A DNA stretch of 64,000 nt, from contig CBDEVI010000002.1 in NCBI GenBank assembly GCA_965243625.1, positions 682,001 through 746,000 on the forward strand, in the 5' to 3' direction. The stretch comes from JAJECS01 sp965243625 (GTDB lineage: Bacteria > Chloroflexota > UBA11872). The notes beneath the pieces are model-generated. The model was given only the letters and a program-made list of their open reading frames with translations. It was not told where the DNA came from and ran no database searches. The position numbers and the translations under genes were made by a program. Within the stretch, counting starts at the first letter, position 1. Every line of letters begins with the position of its first letter. Positions 32,621-42,870 of this stretch are shown one piece after another.

Positions 32621-33928
32621 TTGAGCACGTTTCGCGACCACCGCACCGCTCGATCGCGCCTGCCCAACGGCGCTCATGTGCTTGTCACTCCGGTTCCGCG
32701 CGCGCGTTCCGTGTCCCTGATCGCGGCCACGCGCATCGGCTCGGGATTCGAGTCGCTGCCGGAGCAGGGGATTTCGCACTTCGTGGAGCACATGCTCTTC
32801 AAGGGCACCGAGCGGCGCCCGTCGTACACCGACATCGCCGCCTCCGTGGAGCGCCTTGGCGGGATGATTAACGCATTGACCGAGCCCGAAATGACGGTGA
32901 TTTGGGCGAAAGTGGCGGCGCCGCACTGGCGGAGCGCCCTGGATGTGATCACCGACATGATCGGTCACTCCCAGTTCGACGCCGGCGAAATCGAAAAGGA
33001 ACGCCGGGTCATCCTGGACGAGATCGGCATGACGGCGGACGTGCCGGAAGAGGCGGTGCGTCGTTCGCTGCGCTCGCGCCTGTGGCAAGGGCACGGCCTG
33101 GGGCGCGAGGTGGCCGGGACGCCGGCGAACCTGGAGACGTTCACGGCGGATCAGATGCGCGCCCACGCGCGCCGCATGTTTTCGGGCGCGAACCTGGTGG
33201 TGAGCCTGGCGGGCGACCTGGATCCGGGCGATGGCGCCGCGGCCGTGCAGGCGGGAATCGGGGACCATCCGGCGGGGCGCGAAGCCGTGTGGCCGTCCTA
33301 CGTGCCGGACGGCCCGCCGTCGCCGCGGGCGGTGGTGGAATCGCGGGATGCGGATCACGTGTACTTCGGCATTGCCGGACGCGCCGTGTCGCGCAACGAT
33401 CCCCAGCGGTATGACGTGGACGTGCTCACGGCGATCCTGGGCGAGGGCATGGGGTCGCGCTTGTTCGAGGAGCTGCGGGAACGGCGCGGCATCGTGTATG
33501 AGGTGCTGGCGTCGGTGACCGCGACGAGGGATTCCGGCGCGATGGTGATCGAAGCGGCGACCGAGCCGGATACTCTGAACGAGGCGATGCAGGCCGTGCT
33601 CGACGAACTGGCCGCCGTGCGCGACGACGGGGTCACGGTGGACCAGGTCGATCGCGCGCGCGAGGTCATCAAGGGAGAAATCCAGCTCTCGATGGAAGAC
33701 ACCTACGCCGTGGCCGGCTGGGCGCTGCGCGAGCAGCTGCTCGAAACCGAGCAGCTCACGCCCGACGGCGTGACGGCCAAATACGACGCGGTCACCACGG
33801 AGAGCGTGGTCCACGCCGCGCGCCGGCTCTTCAGCGACGACTGGCCGATCGTGGCCGCCTCGGGACCCGTGGACGACGACGCCGTGCTCCCCCACCGCTT
33901 CGACGGCGCCGGCGCGCCGGTTTCCTGA
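32621..33928 (+). CDS. M16 family zinc peptidase (mitochondrial-processing-peptidase-like)
   Basis: A 435-residue metallopeptidase. The inverted zinc motif is HFVEH (His53, Glu56, His57) in EQGISHFVEHMLFKGTERR, with the third ligand region EIEKERRVILDEIGM about 75 residues on. The C-terminal half has the inactive M16 repeat with GEGMGSRLFEELRERRGIVYEV. Single-domain bacterial homologues (PqqL/YmxG type) degrade or process peptides and act as dimers. No signal peptide. The TTG start at 32621 is preceded by GGAG. The TPR gene follows after 5 bases, so the two are probably co-translated. Confidence 0.92.
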   Translation: MSTFRDHRTARSRLPNGAHVLVTPVPRARSVSLIAATRIGSGFESLPEQGISHFVEHMLFKGTERRPSYTDIAASVERLGGMINALTEPEMTVIWAKVAAPHWRSALDVITDMIGHSQFDAGEIEKERRVILDEIGMTADVPEEAVRRSLRSRLWQGHGLGREVAGTPANLETFTADQMRAHARRMFSGANLVVSLAGDLDPGDGAAAVQAGIGDHPAGREAVWPSYVPDGPPSPRAVVESRDADHVYFGIAGRAVSRNDPQRYDVDVLTAILGEGMGSRLFEELRERRGIVYEVLASVTATRDSGAMVIEAATEPDTLNEAMQAVLDELAAVRDDGVTVDQVDRAREVIKGEIQLSMEDTYAVAGWALREQLLETEQLTPDGVTAKYDAVTTESVVHAARRLFSDDWPIVAASGPVDDDAVLPHRFDGAGAPVS

Positions 33929-33933
33929 TCGGC

Positions 33934-35115
33934 GTGCGACCAAGCGAGGTCATCGAGCAGGCGCGGCAGGCGTTTCGTGAAGGGGCGTCGGATCGGGCCG
34001 TGGAGCTCGCCGAGCACGTCATCGCGCGCTATCCGCGCCACGCGTCGGCCCGTCTGGTCCGCGCCCTGAAGGCCGAGGCCGACGGCGAGCTCGACCAGGC
34101 GCTCGAAGACTTGCGGTTCGTGACTTCGGCCGAGCCGCTGAACGCCCGGGCCGCCGCGGCGACGGCGCGAATATTCCAGCAACGCGAGGACGATGCGCGG
34201 GCACAGGATGAGGCGCGGCGGGTGGTGGAGCTGGTGCCGGACGTTGGCGACAACGCGTCGCTGGAGTCGGCGCTGGACATTCTTGGCGTGGACGCCGACG
34301 CGCTGCCCATGACGCCCGGGGTGTTCGCGCGCATTCACCTGCGCAGCGGCTGGCCGGGTACCGCGGAGCGGTATGCCCGACGCGCGCTCGACGAGGAGCC
34401 GGACCGCATCGACATTCGCCTGACGCTGGCGGAGGCGCTGTGGCAGCTGAATCGCCTGTCCCAATGCGAAGAGCAGTGCACGATCATCTTCGACCGCGCC
34501 AACGATTGCGTACGGGCGGCCGTGATGCTGGCGCACGTGCTGGCGGAGCGCGGACGCATGGCCGAAGGGCAGGATTTGCTAGGTCGCGCGGGCGAGATCG
34601 ATCCGGAATACCTGGAAGCACGGCAGATGCTGGCGCAGCTCGAGATTCATCGCCTGGTGCTGCCCGACGTGCCGCAGATCGACGTGCCGGCGTCGATTCG
34701 TCCGACGGATGGGGCGCCCGAATCGGCGCCACCGCCTGCCGCGCCGCCGATTGACGCGGCCGTGACGACCGAGTCAATGCCGGGTGACGAGCCGGTCGAG
34801 CCCACCGGCGAGCCAATGGCCGAGCCAGCAGCAGAGTCCGAGGGCGCGGCGTTTACGCAGATCGACTGGGCCCGGGAATTGATTCGGCGGGAAGACTGGC
34901 GCGAGGCGGAACGGGTGCTCCGTGAGATCGTAGAAGACGACGCACTGGCGGCGGCGGACGTCGATGGGCTGCTCGAGGAGGCGGCCGGCAGCCCCGCGTT
35001 CGCGGCGACCGGTTGGCAACTGCTGGGCGACTTCCGCATGCGCACGCGGCGGCCCCAGGCCGCCGCCGAGGCGTATTTGCGCGCCGCCGATTCGTCGGAG
35101 GCGACGGATGCCTGA
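33934..35115 (+). CDS. Tetratricopeptide-repeat protein
   Basis: A 393-residue all-helical protein. The first ~225 residues are TPR-like helix pairs (RQAFREGASDRAVELAEHVIARYP, then ARLVRALKAEADGELDQALEDL and AERYARRALDEEPDRIDIRLTLAEAL). A Pro/Ala/Glu-rich linker (about 240-305) follows, then a final helical pair with WREAERVLREIVEDD. No signal peptide, so it is likely cytoplasmic. The GTG start lies 5 bases after the M16 stop. The 3' end overlaps the roadblock-domain gene by 8 bases, suggesting that the two products work together. Confidence 0.8.
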   Translation: MRPSEVIEQARQAFREGASDRAVELAEHVIARYPRHASARLVRALKAEADGELDQALEDLRFVTSAEPLNARAAAATARIFQQREDDARAQDEARRVVELVPDVGDNASLESALDILGVDADALPMTPGVFARIHLRSGWPGTAERYARRALDEEPDRIDIRLTLAEALWQLNRLSQCEEQCTIIFDRANDCVRAAVMLAHVLAERGRMAEGQDLLGRAGEIDPEYLEARQMLAQLEIHRLVLPDVPQIDVPASIRPTDGAPESAPPPAAPPIDAAVTTESMPGDEPVEPTGEPMAEPAAESEGAAFTQIDWARELIRREDWREAERVLREIVEDDALAAADVDGLLEEAAGSPAFAATGWQLLGDFRMRTRRPQAAAEAYLRAADSSEATDA

Positions 35116-35443
35116 CGCGCAGGGCTTGCTGGCGGACCTCAAGGCCCTCGATGACGTCGACGGCGCGGTGGTCTGGCGCACCGGCGAGGCGCCGGTGGGC
35201 GATCTGGCCGAGAATGTGAGTCGGGTGGCGCCAGGGCTGCTGGCGTCGGGGATCGGGACGATGGAGCAGGTGGTGGAGACCGTGGGCCTGGGCCAGGTCG
35301 ATGAACTGTGGTTCCTCACCGAAGCGCACCAGGGATTGGCCGTGCGCCTGGGTGAGTGGCAGGCGATTATTGTGGTGAGCCTGGATGCGGATATCGATAG
35401 CCTGCGCAACGCGGTGACCGAGCGGCTGGAGCGCCAGGCATGA
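35108..35443 (+). CDS. Roadblock/LC7-like domain protein
   Basis: A 111-residue single-domain protein. The pattern DVDGAVVWRTGEAPVG, then LLASGIGTMEQVVETVGLGQVDELWFLTEAHQGLAVRLGEWQAIIVVSLDADIDSLR matches the roadblock/LC7 (MglB-like) fold. Members dimerise and regulate small Ras-like GTPases such as MglA. No GTPase gene is present in the window. The ATG at 35108 overlaps the TPR gene. Identification is by pattern only. Confidence 0.65.
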   Translation: MPDAQGLLADLKALDDVDGAVVWRTGEAPVGDLAENVSRVAPGLLASGIGTMEQVVETVGLGQVDELWFLTEAHQGLAVRLGEWQAIIVVSLDADIDSLRNAVTERLERQA

Positions 35444-35550
35444 TTGCCGGTCCGCATGCGAGGGCATCTCGCCAACCGAGACGTTTGCATAGCCTTGTCA
35501 GGCTCGGAATGTTTTGGAAATCGAACTGCGCGGTGTGAGGTTGAGTGAGG

Positions 35551-35580
35551 GGTGGATTCCCGCATTCGCGGGAATGACGG
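35551..35580 (+). repeat. Dispersed palindrome GGATTCCCGC...GCGGGAATGACGG
   Basis: A single copy with A in place of the usual C in the loop (CGCATTCGCG), between the roadblock gene and ndk. Confidence 0.8.
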
Positions 35581-35625
35581 ACAGGTTGCGAAAGGGTCTC
35601 TGAGCGCCTTAGGAGGACGACGCAC

Positions 35626-36083
35626 GTGGAACGCACGCTGGTCTTGTTGAAGCCCGACGCCCTGCAGCGGGCGATTGCGATGGAGCTGTTGGCGCGATTC
35701 GAGCGTCGCGGTCTGCGATTCGTGGCGCTGAAACTGGTGCAAATCGAGGAGTCGCTGGCCCGCCGGCACTACGCGGTGCACGAGGGCAAGTTCTTTTTCG
35801 ACGACCTGGTGCAGCACCTGACCAGCGGCCCGGTGGTTGCCGCGGTGCTCGAAGGTCCGGAGGCAATCCAGGTCGTACGGACGATCGTCGGAGCGACGAG
35901 GCCGCACGAGGCCGCGGCGGGCACGATTCGCGGCGACTACGCCCTGGCCGGTTTGCGCAACCTGATTCACGCGTCCGATGCGCCCGACACGGCGCGGGAA
36001 GAGATCGAGCTGCACTTCGACGCGCATGAGTTGGTGGACTACGCGCGCGGGCTCGACGCCTGGATTGTCGAGGACGCTGCCGA

Positions 36084-36087
<4 letters not shown>
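35626..36087 (+). CDS. ndk: Nucleoside diphosphate kinase
   Basis: Transfers the gamma-phosphate between nucleoside triphosphates and diphosphates through a phosphohistidine. It has 153 residues. ERTLVLLKPDALQR is the conserved N-terminus. The active-site histidine (His115) is in LRNLIHASDAPDTA. GTRPHEAAAGTIRGD-like binding residues are present as ATRPHEAAAGTIRGDY. GTG start with AGGAGG nine bases upstream. It overlaps sucC by 4 bases. NDK is functionally linked to succinyl-CoA synthetase because the latter makes NTPs by substrate-level phosphorylation. Confidence 0.96.
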
Positions 36088-37210
<1,123 letters not shown>

Positions 37211-37214
<4 letters not shown>

Positions 37215-38092
37215 GCATTCTGCTCGATGCGTCGGCGCGGGTGGTGGTGCAAGGGATCACGGGGCGGCAAGGCGCCTTTCATGCCCAGCGCATGGCCGAG
37301 GCCGGCACGAGCGTGGTGGCGGGCGTGACGCCCGGTCGCGCGGGCGCGGCGGTCGACGGCCTGCCCGGCGTGCCGGTCTTCAACACTATGGCCGAGGCGG
37401 TTTCCGATACGGGCGCGAATGCAGCCTGCATCTTCGTGCCGCCGCCGTTCGCGGCGGACGCGATATTGGAAGACGTTGCGGCCGGTCTGGAGCTCATCGT
37501 TTGCATCACCGAGGGCATCCCGACCATCGACATGCTGCGCGTGATGCCGGTGTTGCGGGCCTCCGCATCGCGCTTGATCGGGCCCAACTGCCCGGGGATT
37601 GCGGTGCCGGGCGCGAACGTGAAGCTGGGCATCATGCCCTGGGAGATCCACGCGCCGGGCCGCGTGGGCGTCGTCAGCCGCAGCGGCACGCTGACCTATG
37701 AGGTGGTGCAGCACCTGACCGACGGCGGCCTGGGGCAATCCGCGGCGGTTGGCATCGGCGGCGATCCGATCATCGGCACGCGCTTCACCGATGTGCTGGA
37801 GCTCTTCGAGCAAGACGCCGAGACGGATGGGATCGTGCTGCTGGGTGAGATTGGCGGCGGCGACGAGGAGCAGGCGGCGCGGTTCATCAGCGAGCGCGTA
37901 ACGAAGCCGGTCAGCGCGTTCATCGCCGGCAAGACCGCCCCGCCGGAACGTCGGATGGGACACGCGGGCGCCATCGTGTCGGGATCGGAAGGCACGGCCG
38001 CAGGTAAAGAAGCCGCCCTGCGGGAGGCCGGGGTGCGCGTGGGCGATACCCCGCGGGAGGCGGTCGATTTGCTGGCCGCCGAGCTCCGCTAG
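37211..38092 (+). CDS. sucD: Succinyl-CoA synthetase, alpha subunit
   Basis: The CoA-binding and phosphohistidine subunit. It has 293 residues with the N-terminal Rossmann domain VVVQGITGRQGAFHAQRM, LIGPNCPGIAVPG, and the phosphorylated histidine in GHAGAIVSGSEGTA near residue 255. It forms a heterodimer with SucC, whose gene it overlaps by 4 bases. It is followed after 118 bases by korA. Confidence 0.96.
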
Positions 38093-38210
38093 CCTCACGG
38101 GGCCGAAGCATTGATAATGGAGTTAGAACGACCAGCGCACGCGACCTTGTCGCAGTGCGCCGTGCCGCGCGGATGCGCGCGCACTCCCTCGTAGCCTGCA
38201 AGGAGCGGTG

Positions 38211-40070
38211 ATGCCCCCGAGCGATCTTTCTCTGATGGTTGGCGGACCGGCCGGAAGCGGCGTAAACCCAGCGTCAGAGATCTTCATGAAGGCCTGTTCG
38301 CGTGCGGGGCTGTTCGTTTTTACCAACGTCGAGTACCACTCCAATATCCACGGGCGGCATATCTTCTTCCGCATCCGAACCGCCGACGAGTCCATCACGT
38401 CGCACGTGGAACGGGTGGATGTGCTGCTGGCGCTGGATTCCGAGACGATCTACGGCACCGATCCGCACCAGGACTACCAGTCGCACAAGGGCCACCTGCA
38501 CGAGGTGGTGCCCGGCGGCGCGATCGTGGTGGACGCCAAGGTGGGCATCACGACTGAAAACCTGGGGCGAGACGACGTGCGGCTGCTGTCCCTGCCCTAC
38601 GACGACATCGTGCGCTCAGCCGTCGAGGAGCACGGGCTCGAATACAACGCACGCCGCCACGCGGTGATGGCGAACATGGTGCCCCTGGGCGCGTGCTGCG
38701 CGCTGCTGGACTTCGACGTGGATCTGGTGATCCCGATCGTGGCCGAGCGCCTGCCGGAACGTCACCAGAACCTGGTGCCGATCAATCGGTCGGTCCTGCA
38801 CCACGCCTGGGAGGCGGCGCACGACATCCTGGGCGACGCCGGGTTTTCCCAGACGCTGCATGCCCGCGACGACCAGCCGGCGCGGATGCTCGTCGCCGGG
38901 CACGAGGCCATCGGCATTGCCAAGCTGCACGCCGGCTGCGCCTTTCAGACGTACTACCCGATCGCTCCGGCCTCGGATGAGAGCGTGTATCTGGAGGCGT
39001 TGCAGGCCGACTGGCCGATCGTCGTGCTGCAGGCCGAAGACGAGGTCGCGTCGATGAACATGGCCGTGGGCGCGGCGCACGCCGGAGTTCGCGCGGCTAC
39101 GTCGACGGCCGGTCCCGGATTCACCCTCATGGCCGAGGGGATGGGATTCGCGTCGATCACCGAGGCGCCGGGTCCGGTGGTGGTGCTGTACCAGCGCGGC
39201 GGTCCGAGCACGGGCCTGCCGACGCGCAACTCGCAGCAAGACCTGCGGTTTGCGCTGCAACCGGCGCACGGGGAATTTCCACACATCGTGGTTGCGCCGG
39301 GAGACGTGGAAGAGGCGGCACAGTACACCCACCTGGCGTTCAACTGGGGCGATCGCTACCAGGTGCCGGTGGTGGTGCTGGCGGACAAGTTCATTGCCAA
39401 CTCACACTTCACGGTTGACAGCCTGGGATTGCACGGGCTGCCGGTGGACCGCGGGGCAATCTGGACCGGCGACGCCAACGGGGCGGAGCCGTATCGGCGT
39501 CACAAGCTGACGGCTTCCGGTGTCAGCCCGCGCGCCGTGCCGGGCACCCCGGGCGGCGAGTTCGTCACCACGAGCGACGAGCACACCGAACGCGGTCGGA
39601 TCGAGGAAGACATCGACAACCGGATCGAGCAGATGGACAAGCGGATGCAGAAGCTTGACATCATGCTCGACGAGATTCCGGAGTCGCAGCAGTTCACGCT
39701 GCACGGTTCGGATGACGCCGACCTCACGATCGTTTCCTGGGGCTCGACGCGCTGCCCGATCCGCGATGCGATCCGGCAGGTCGAGCGTGAGTCGGATATC
39801 CGGGTGAACAACCTGCAAATCCGGCTGCTGCGTCCCTTCCCCGCGGACGCCGTCCGCGAGATCCTGGAGCGCGCGAATCGCCTGCTGCTGCTCGAAGACA
39901 ACTACGCCGGCCAACTCGGTCTGCTGGTCGCCGAGCAGACGGGGATCCAGATCGAGGAGAAGGCGCTGAAATACACCGGCCGCCCGTTTTCGCAAGACGA
40001 GGTCGCCGAGGCGATCCGGCGGCAGGTGCCGATGCCGGCAGCCGTCGCGGCGGCGGCGCATGGTTCGTAA
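38211..40070 (+). CDS. korA: 2-oxoacid:acceptor oxidoreductase, fused gamma-alpha subunit
   Basis: A 619-residue large subunit with an N-terminal gamma domain (LSLMVGGPAGSGVNPASEIFMKACSRAG) and a C-terminal alpha domain (ASTAGPGFTLMAEGMGFASITEAPGPVVV, QRGGPSTGLPT). Together with KorB it oxidatively decarboxylates a 2-oxo acid to acyl-CoA, reducing ferredoxin. The sucCD neighbours argue for 2-oxoglutarate as substrate. The ATG at 38211 was taken as start because AAGGAG lies five bases upstream; a GTG three bases earlier is possible. No separate ferredoxin-like delta subunit is seen, as is usual for the two-subunit class. Confidence 0.92.
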   Translation: MPPSDLSLMVGGPAGSGVNPASEIFMKACSRAGLFVFTNVEYHSNIHGRHIFFRIRTADESITSHVERVDVLLALDSETIYGTDPHQDYQSHKGHLHEVVPGGAIVVDAKVGITTENLGRDDVRLLSLPYDDIVRSAVEEHGLEYNARRHAVMANMVPLGACCALLDFDVDLVIPIVAERLPERHQNLVPINRSVLHHAWEAAHDILGDAGFSQTLHARDDQPARMLVAGHEAIGIAKLHAGCAFQTYYPIAPASDESVYLEALQADWPIVVLQAEDEVASMNMAVGAAHAGVRAATSTAGPGFTLMAEGMGFASITEAPGPVVVLYQRGGPSTGLPTRNSQQDLRFALQPAHGEFPHIVVAPGDVEEAAQYTHLAFNWGDRYQVPVVVLADKFIANSHFTVDSLGLHGLPVDRGAIWTGDANGAEPYRRHKLTASGVSPRAVPGTPGGEFVTTSDEHTERGRIEEDIDNRIEQMDKRMQKLDIMLDEIPESQQFTLHGSDDADLTIVSWGSTRCPIRDAIRQVERESDIRVNNLQIRLLRPFPADAVREILERANRLLLLEDNYAGQLGLLVAEQTGIQIEEKALKYTGRPFSQDEVAEAIRRQVPMPAAVAAAAHGS

Positions 40071-40112
40071 CGTGACCGATTGGCGACTGCCCACCCGCAT
40101 CGAAGGATAGCT

Positions 40113-41054
40113 ATGGCCGTAGCAACGCTTCCGACCGTCAAGGATTTTGCCGTCACGGACTCGCACCCCGACTGGTGCGGCGGCTGCGGCGACTTCGGCA
40201 TCCTCAACGCCGTCAAGCAGGCGCTGGCCCAGCGCGGACGCGCGCCGCACGACGTGATGGTGGTGTCGGGCATCGGTTGCTCGGGCAAGCTGCCGCACTA
40301 CGTGCGCACCTACGGCCTCCACACGCTGCATGGGCGCGTGCTGAACGTGGCCACGGGCGTGAAGCTGGCGAACAGCGATCTCGAGGTGCTGGCGGTCGGC
40401 GGCGACGGTGACGGCTATGGCATCGGCGCGGGCTACTTCGTCAACTCGGGCCGCCGCAACGTCGATTTCACCTACCTGGTGCACAACAACGGCGTGTATG
40501 GCCTCACCAAGGGCCAGGCCTCACCGACGATGCAGCGCGGGATGCAGGTCAAGAGCATGCCGGAGCCGGCCATCATCGACGCGGTGAATCCGATTGGGCT
40601 GGCGATTTCCTCGGGCTACACCTTCATCGCGCGCGGATACGCCATGGCGCAGCGGGAGCTTGTGGGCCTGATCGTGCAGGCCATGGAGCATCGCGGGACG
40701 GCGCTGATCGACATCCTGCAACCCTGCCCGGTCTACAACGACTTGCTGACCATTGACTTTTTCAGGGGCCGGGACATCGGGCATCCGCGCACCTACGCGC
40801 TGGCGGACGAGGGCTATGACGGCAAGGTGCACGATCCGAGCAATATCGACGAGATCGTCGCCAAGCAGCAGGCCGCGTTGGCCAAGTCGTACGAGTGGGG
40901 TGAGCGCATTCCGATGGGCGTGCTCTACCAGATCGACCTGCCGACGTTCGAGGACGGCGTGACGTCCCGGCGACCGGAGTTCGAGACGACGTCGCTCATC
41001 GACGGCGCTCGGCCCGGCGTGGACGTGAGTTCGCTCGAGGACCGGTTCCGCTAG
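40113..41054 (+). CDS. korB: 2-oxoacid:acceptor oxidoreductase, beta subunit
   Basis: The thiamine-diphosphate and [4Fe-4S] subunit, 313 residues. The cluster cysteines are visible in DWCGGCGDFG (Cys22, Cys25), GIGCSG (Cys57) and a later QPCPVYN. The ThDP motif is GDGDGYGIGAGYF ending in LVHNNGVYGLTKGQ. The ATG at 40113 has AAGGA five bases upstream; a GTG-like frame extension to 40080 lacks such support. Forms the active enzyme with KorA, 42 bases upstream. It likely supplies reduced ferredoxin and succinyl-CoA in an oxygen-sensitive TCA step. Confidence 0.93.
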   Translation: MAVATLPTVKDFAVTDSHPDWCGGCGDFGILNAVKQALAQRGRAPHDVMVVSGIGCSGKLPHYVRTYGLHTLHGRVLNVATGVKLANSDLEVLAVGGDGDGYGIGAGYFVNSGRRNVDFTYLVHNNGVYGLTKGQASPTMQRGMQVKSMPEPAIIDAVNPIGLAISSGYTFIARGYAMAQRELVGLIVQAMEHRGTALIDILQPCPVYNDLLTIDFFRGRDIGHPRTYALADEGYDGKVHDPSNIDEIVAKQQAALAKSYEWGERIPMGVLYQIDLPTFEDGVTSRRPEFETTSLIDGARPGVDVSSLEDRFR

Positions 41055-41067
41055 GGAGCCGCGGATT

Positions 41068-41110
41068 CCCCTCGCCCCAGCCCTCTCCCTCCAGGGGAGA
41101 GGGGGCCGGA
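41068..41110 (+). repeat. CCCTCGCCCCAGCCCTCTCC hairpin element
   Basis: A diverged copy of the CCCTAACCCTCTCC family, followed by GGGGAGAGGGGGCCGGA, just after korB. Confidence 0.7.
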
Positions 41111-41179
41111 CCTGCGCTCGAGGACCAGATTCGCTAGAAGGCCCCTGAATAAGTGGGGCGTGACTGCGGTCATTGGCCG

Positions 41180-41225
41180 CCATCCGTTCGATGACCCCTT
41201 CGACAAGCTCAGGGCGAACGGATGG
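41180..41225 (+). repeat. Hairpin repeat, copy 2 (CCATCCGTTCG...CGAACGGATGG)
   Basis: Second copy of the element at 19418-19463. Arms 41180-41190 and 41215-41225 pair perfectly, and the loop shares CCCTTCGACAAGCTCAGGG. Relative to copy 1, the second arm base is C instead of A and its partner G instead of T, so pairing is kept. Located between convergent korB and the membrane-protein gene. Confidence 0.85.
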
Positions 41226-41329
41226 GGTTAGTCCAAGGCCCTATTCGGATCTTTCCCAGTGGAGCCTCGCTAAGCGCGGGCGCCGGAGGGTCGAGCCTGC
41301 TCTGGGGAGTCGGGGTGTCAGACCCGGAC

Positions 41330-42484
41330 CTACTCTCGCTGCGCCAGCGTGCCGAGGTAGACCGAACGCACGGCCAGGGCTCGTCGCGCGTCGCCCACGA
41401 CCTCTTCGAAGAACTCGTCGCGGTATTCGCGATTCGTGAGGACGCTGATGGTGAAGTAGAAGCCCGAGAACGAGGCCAGGAAGATAGCCACCTGCAGCAG
41501 CTCCACGGTCAGCGTCTTTCCCAGCCACTCGAGGTCCAGCAGATTGCGGGGTTGGCTCTGGGTCCATGACGCAATGGTGCTCGAGTCCATGGCGATGGCC
41601 CCGAAGACGAAGAAGAACACTCCCACCAGCATGCTGACGAAGAGGACCCGAAGCGACAGCGCGACGAGGACGACGAGACCGACGTTGGCCCATTGGCCGC
41701 GTCGGAGCGGCGCATCCAGTTTCGGCGAATCGATTGAGTCGACCAGTCCGGCAGCCGGAGTTCCCTTCACTAGCTCCAGCACCCGTTCGGGGCGTTCGAA
41801 GGTGGCGAGGTCGCTGAGCTCGTGCGGCAGCCGGGAGATCAGGAATGCCGCCGTGACCAGCGCGAAGAGCCCCATCAATGCCCCGAGGATTCCAGGCTCG
41901 ATGGTGCCTGCGAGCTGCCACACCTCCGCATTGATGAACAGGAAGGTCAAGAAAAGCAGCAGCAGCGGGAGGGCCCGCGCGAAGAGCCCCAACACATCGA
42001 TCATGTCGCGGACGAGCCGCCGCACGCCCCAGCGCAGGATGGGCACCAGCGCAAAGCCGACCGTGAGATAGGCCCCCAACAGCAGCAGGGCGTTCATGCC
42101 TAGGACGAGCGCCGCATCTGTCCACGCGCCCCAGATCAACCCGGTGAGCGCCGGCGCGGTGAGCAGGAACACGAGAACTTCCACCGCACCGACTTGCTCC
42201 GGCAGCGATAGGAGCTTGCGACGGCGCAGGGCGTTGATTCCCACCCAAACTGCCGTGAGCGCGACTATCGCACCCACGACCGAAAGAACATTCGCCCACC
42301 ACGGCCAGGCCGTGCTGATGTTCAGCAGGACTTCCAGCGCCAGCACGGTCATGAGGAATGGCAGCGTGCGGGTCAGGACATCGCGCCGCGTGCTGTAGTC
42401 CTCGGTGAGGTGGGGCACGCCCTGCTTGCGAAACCATGCCTCGGTGGCCTCGAGCGTCGCGTCGGGGGTGGATCGGGAGCTCAC
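41330..42484 (-). CDS. Multi-pass membrane protein of unknown function
   Basis: About 384 residues. A soluble N-terminal ~40 residues (DATLEATEAWFRKQGVPHLTEDY) is followed by two helices, a basic patch (NALRRRKLLSLPEQVG), and about seven further hydrophobic segments. A cytoplasmic-looking loop with HELSDLATFERPERVLELVKG lies in the middle, and the C-terminus is RDEFFEEVVGDARRALAVR. I do not recognise a named family. The GTG at 42484 is preferred; a TTG at 42523 would add 13 residues without clear ribosome-binding support. The tRNA-Arg gene lies upstream on the other strand. Confidence 0.7.
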   Translation of the reverse strand: MSSRSTPDATLEATEAWFRKQGVPHLTEDYSTRRDVLTRTLPFLMTVLALEVLLNISTAWPWWANVLSVVGAIVALTAVWVGINALRRRKLLSLPEQVGAVEVLVFLLTAPALTGLIWGAWTDAALVLGMNALLLLGAYLTVGFALVPILRWGVRRLVRDMIDVLGLFARALPLLLLFLTFLFINAEVWQLAGTIEPGILGALMGLFALVTAAFLISRLPHELSDLATFERPERVLELVKGTPAAGLVDSIDSPKLDAPLRRGQWANVGLVVLVALSLRVLFVSMLVGVFFFVFGAIAMDSSTIASWTQSQPRNLLDLEWLGKTLTVELLQVAIFLASFSGFYFTISVLTNREYRDEFFEEVVGDARRALAVRSVYLGTLAQRE

Positions 42485-42656
42485 GTTAATCGTCGCGGTC
42501 GGGCAGGGTGGGTGCCCGGTCAACAGTTTTGGGCATTGCCCGCAGTCTAGCGATAGACACTTCCGAGGTGAGATTGGGGACGGGCGCCGACCGCGTATGC
42601 CGACCGCTGCCGGTTGAGGCTGTGGGAAACTTGCAGCGCGCCCGTGACGACCATAC

Positions 42657-42729
42657 GCCCCCGTAGCTCAGTGGACAGAGCAGCGGCCTTCTAAGCCGAC
42701 GGTCGTGGGTTCGAATCCCGCCGGGGGTG
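42657..42729 (+). tRNA. tRNA-Arg (anticodon TCT)
   Basis: The 73-base cloverleaf can be drawn by hand. Acceptor stem GCCCCCG/CGGGGGT (one G-T pair), D arm GCTC-AGTGGACA-GAGC, anticodon loop CTTCTAA with anticodon TCT, and T arm GTGGG-TTCGAAT-CCCGC. There is one G-A mismatch at the top of the anticodon stem. The 3' CCA is not encoded. The lower-G+C nuclease genes start about 140 bases downstream. Confidence 0.93.
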
Positions 42730-42870
42730 CCGCTTCCGCATCGTGCATGCCAAACCTCTTGGACGGCCCTCGGACCGATCGCGCGGGCTGTGCCCAGACG
42801 GGGGATCCCATGCAAAGTGATCTACGGCCTTCATTCGGCCTCGACCCGACAGGCGACGGTTCGTGAAGCC

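Noticed and set aside
42730..42870. Integrase or attachment site next to tRNA-Arg
   Set aside because: No integrase gene and no duplicated tRNA 3' end were found in the following ~2.3 kb, so only composition and location support an island.
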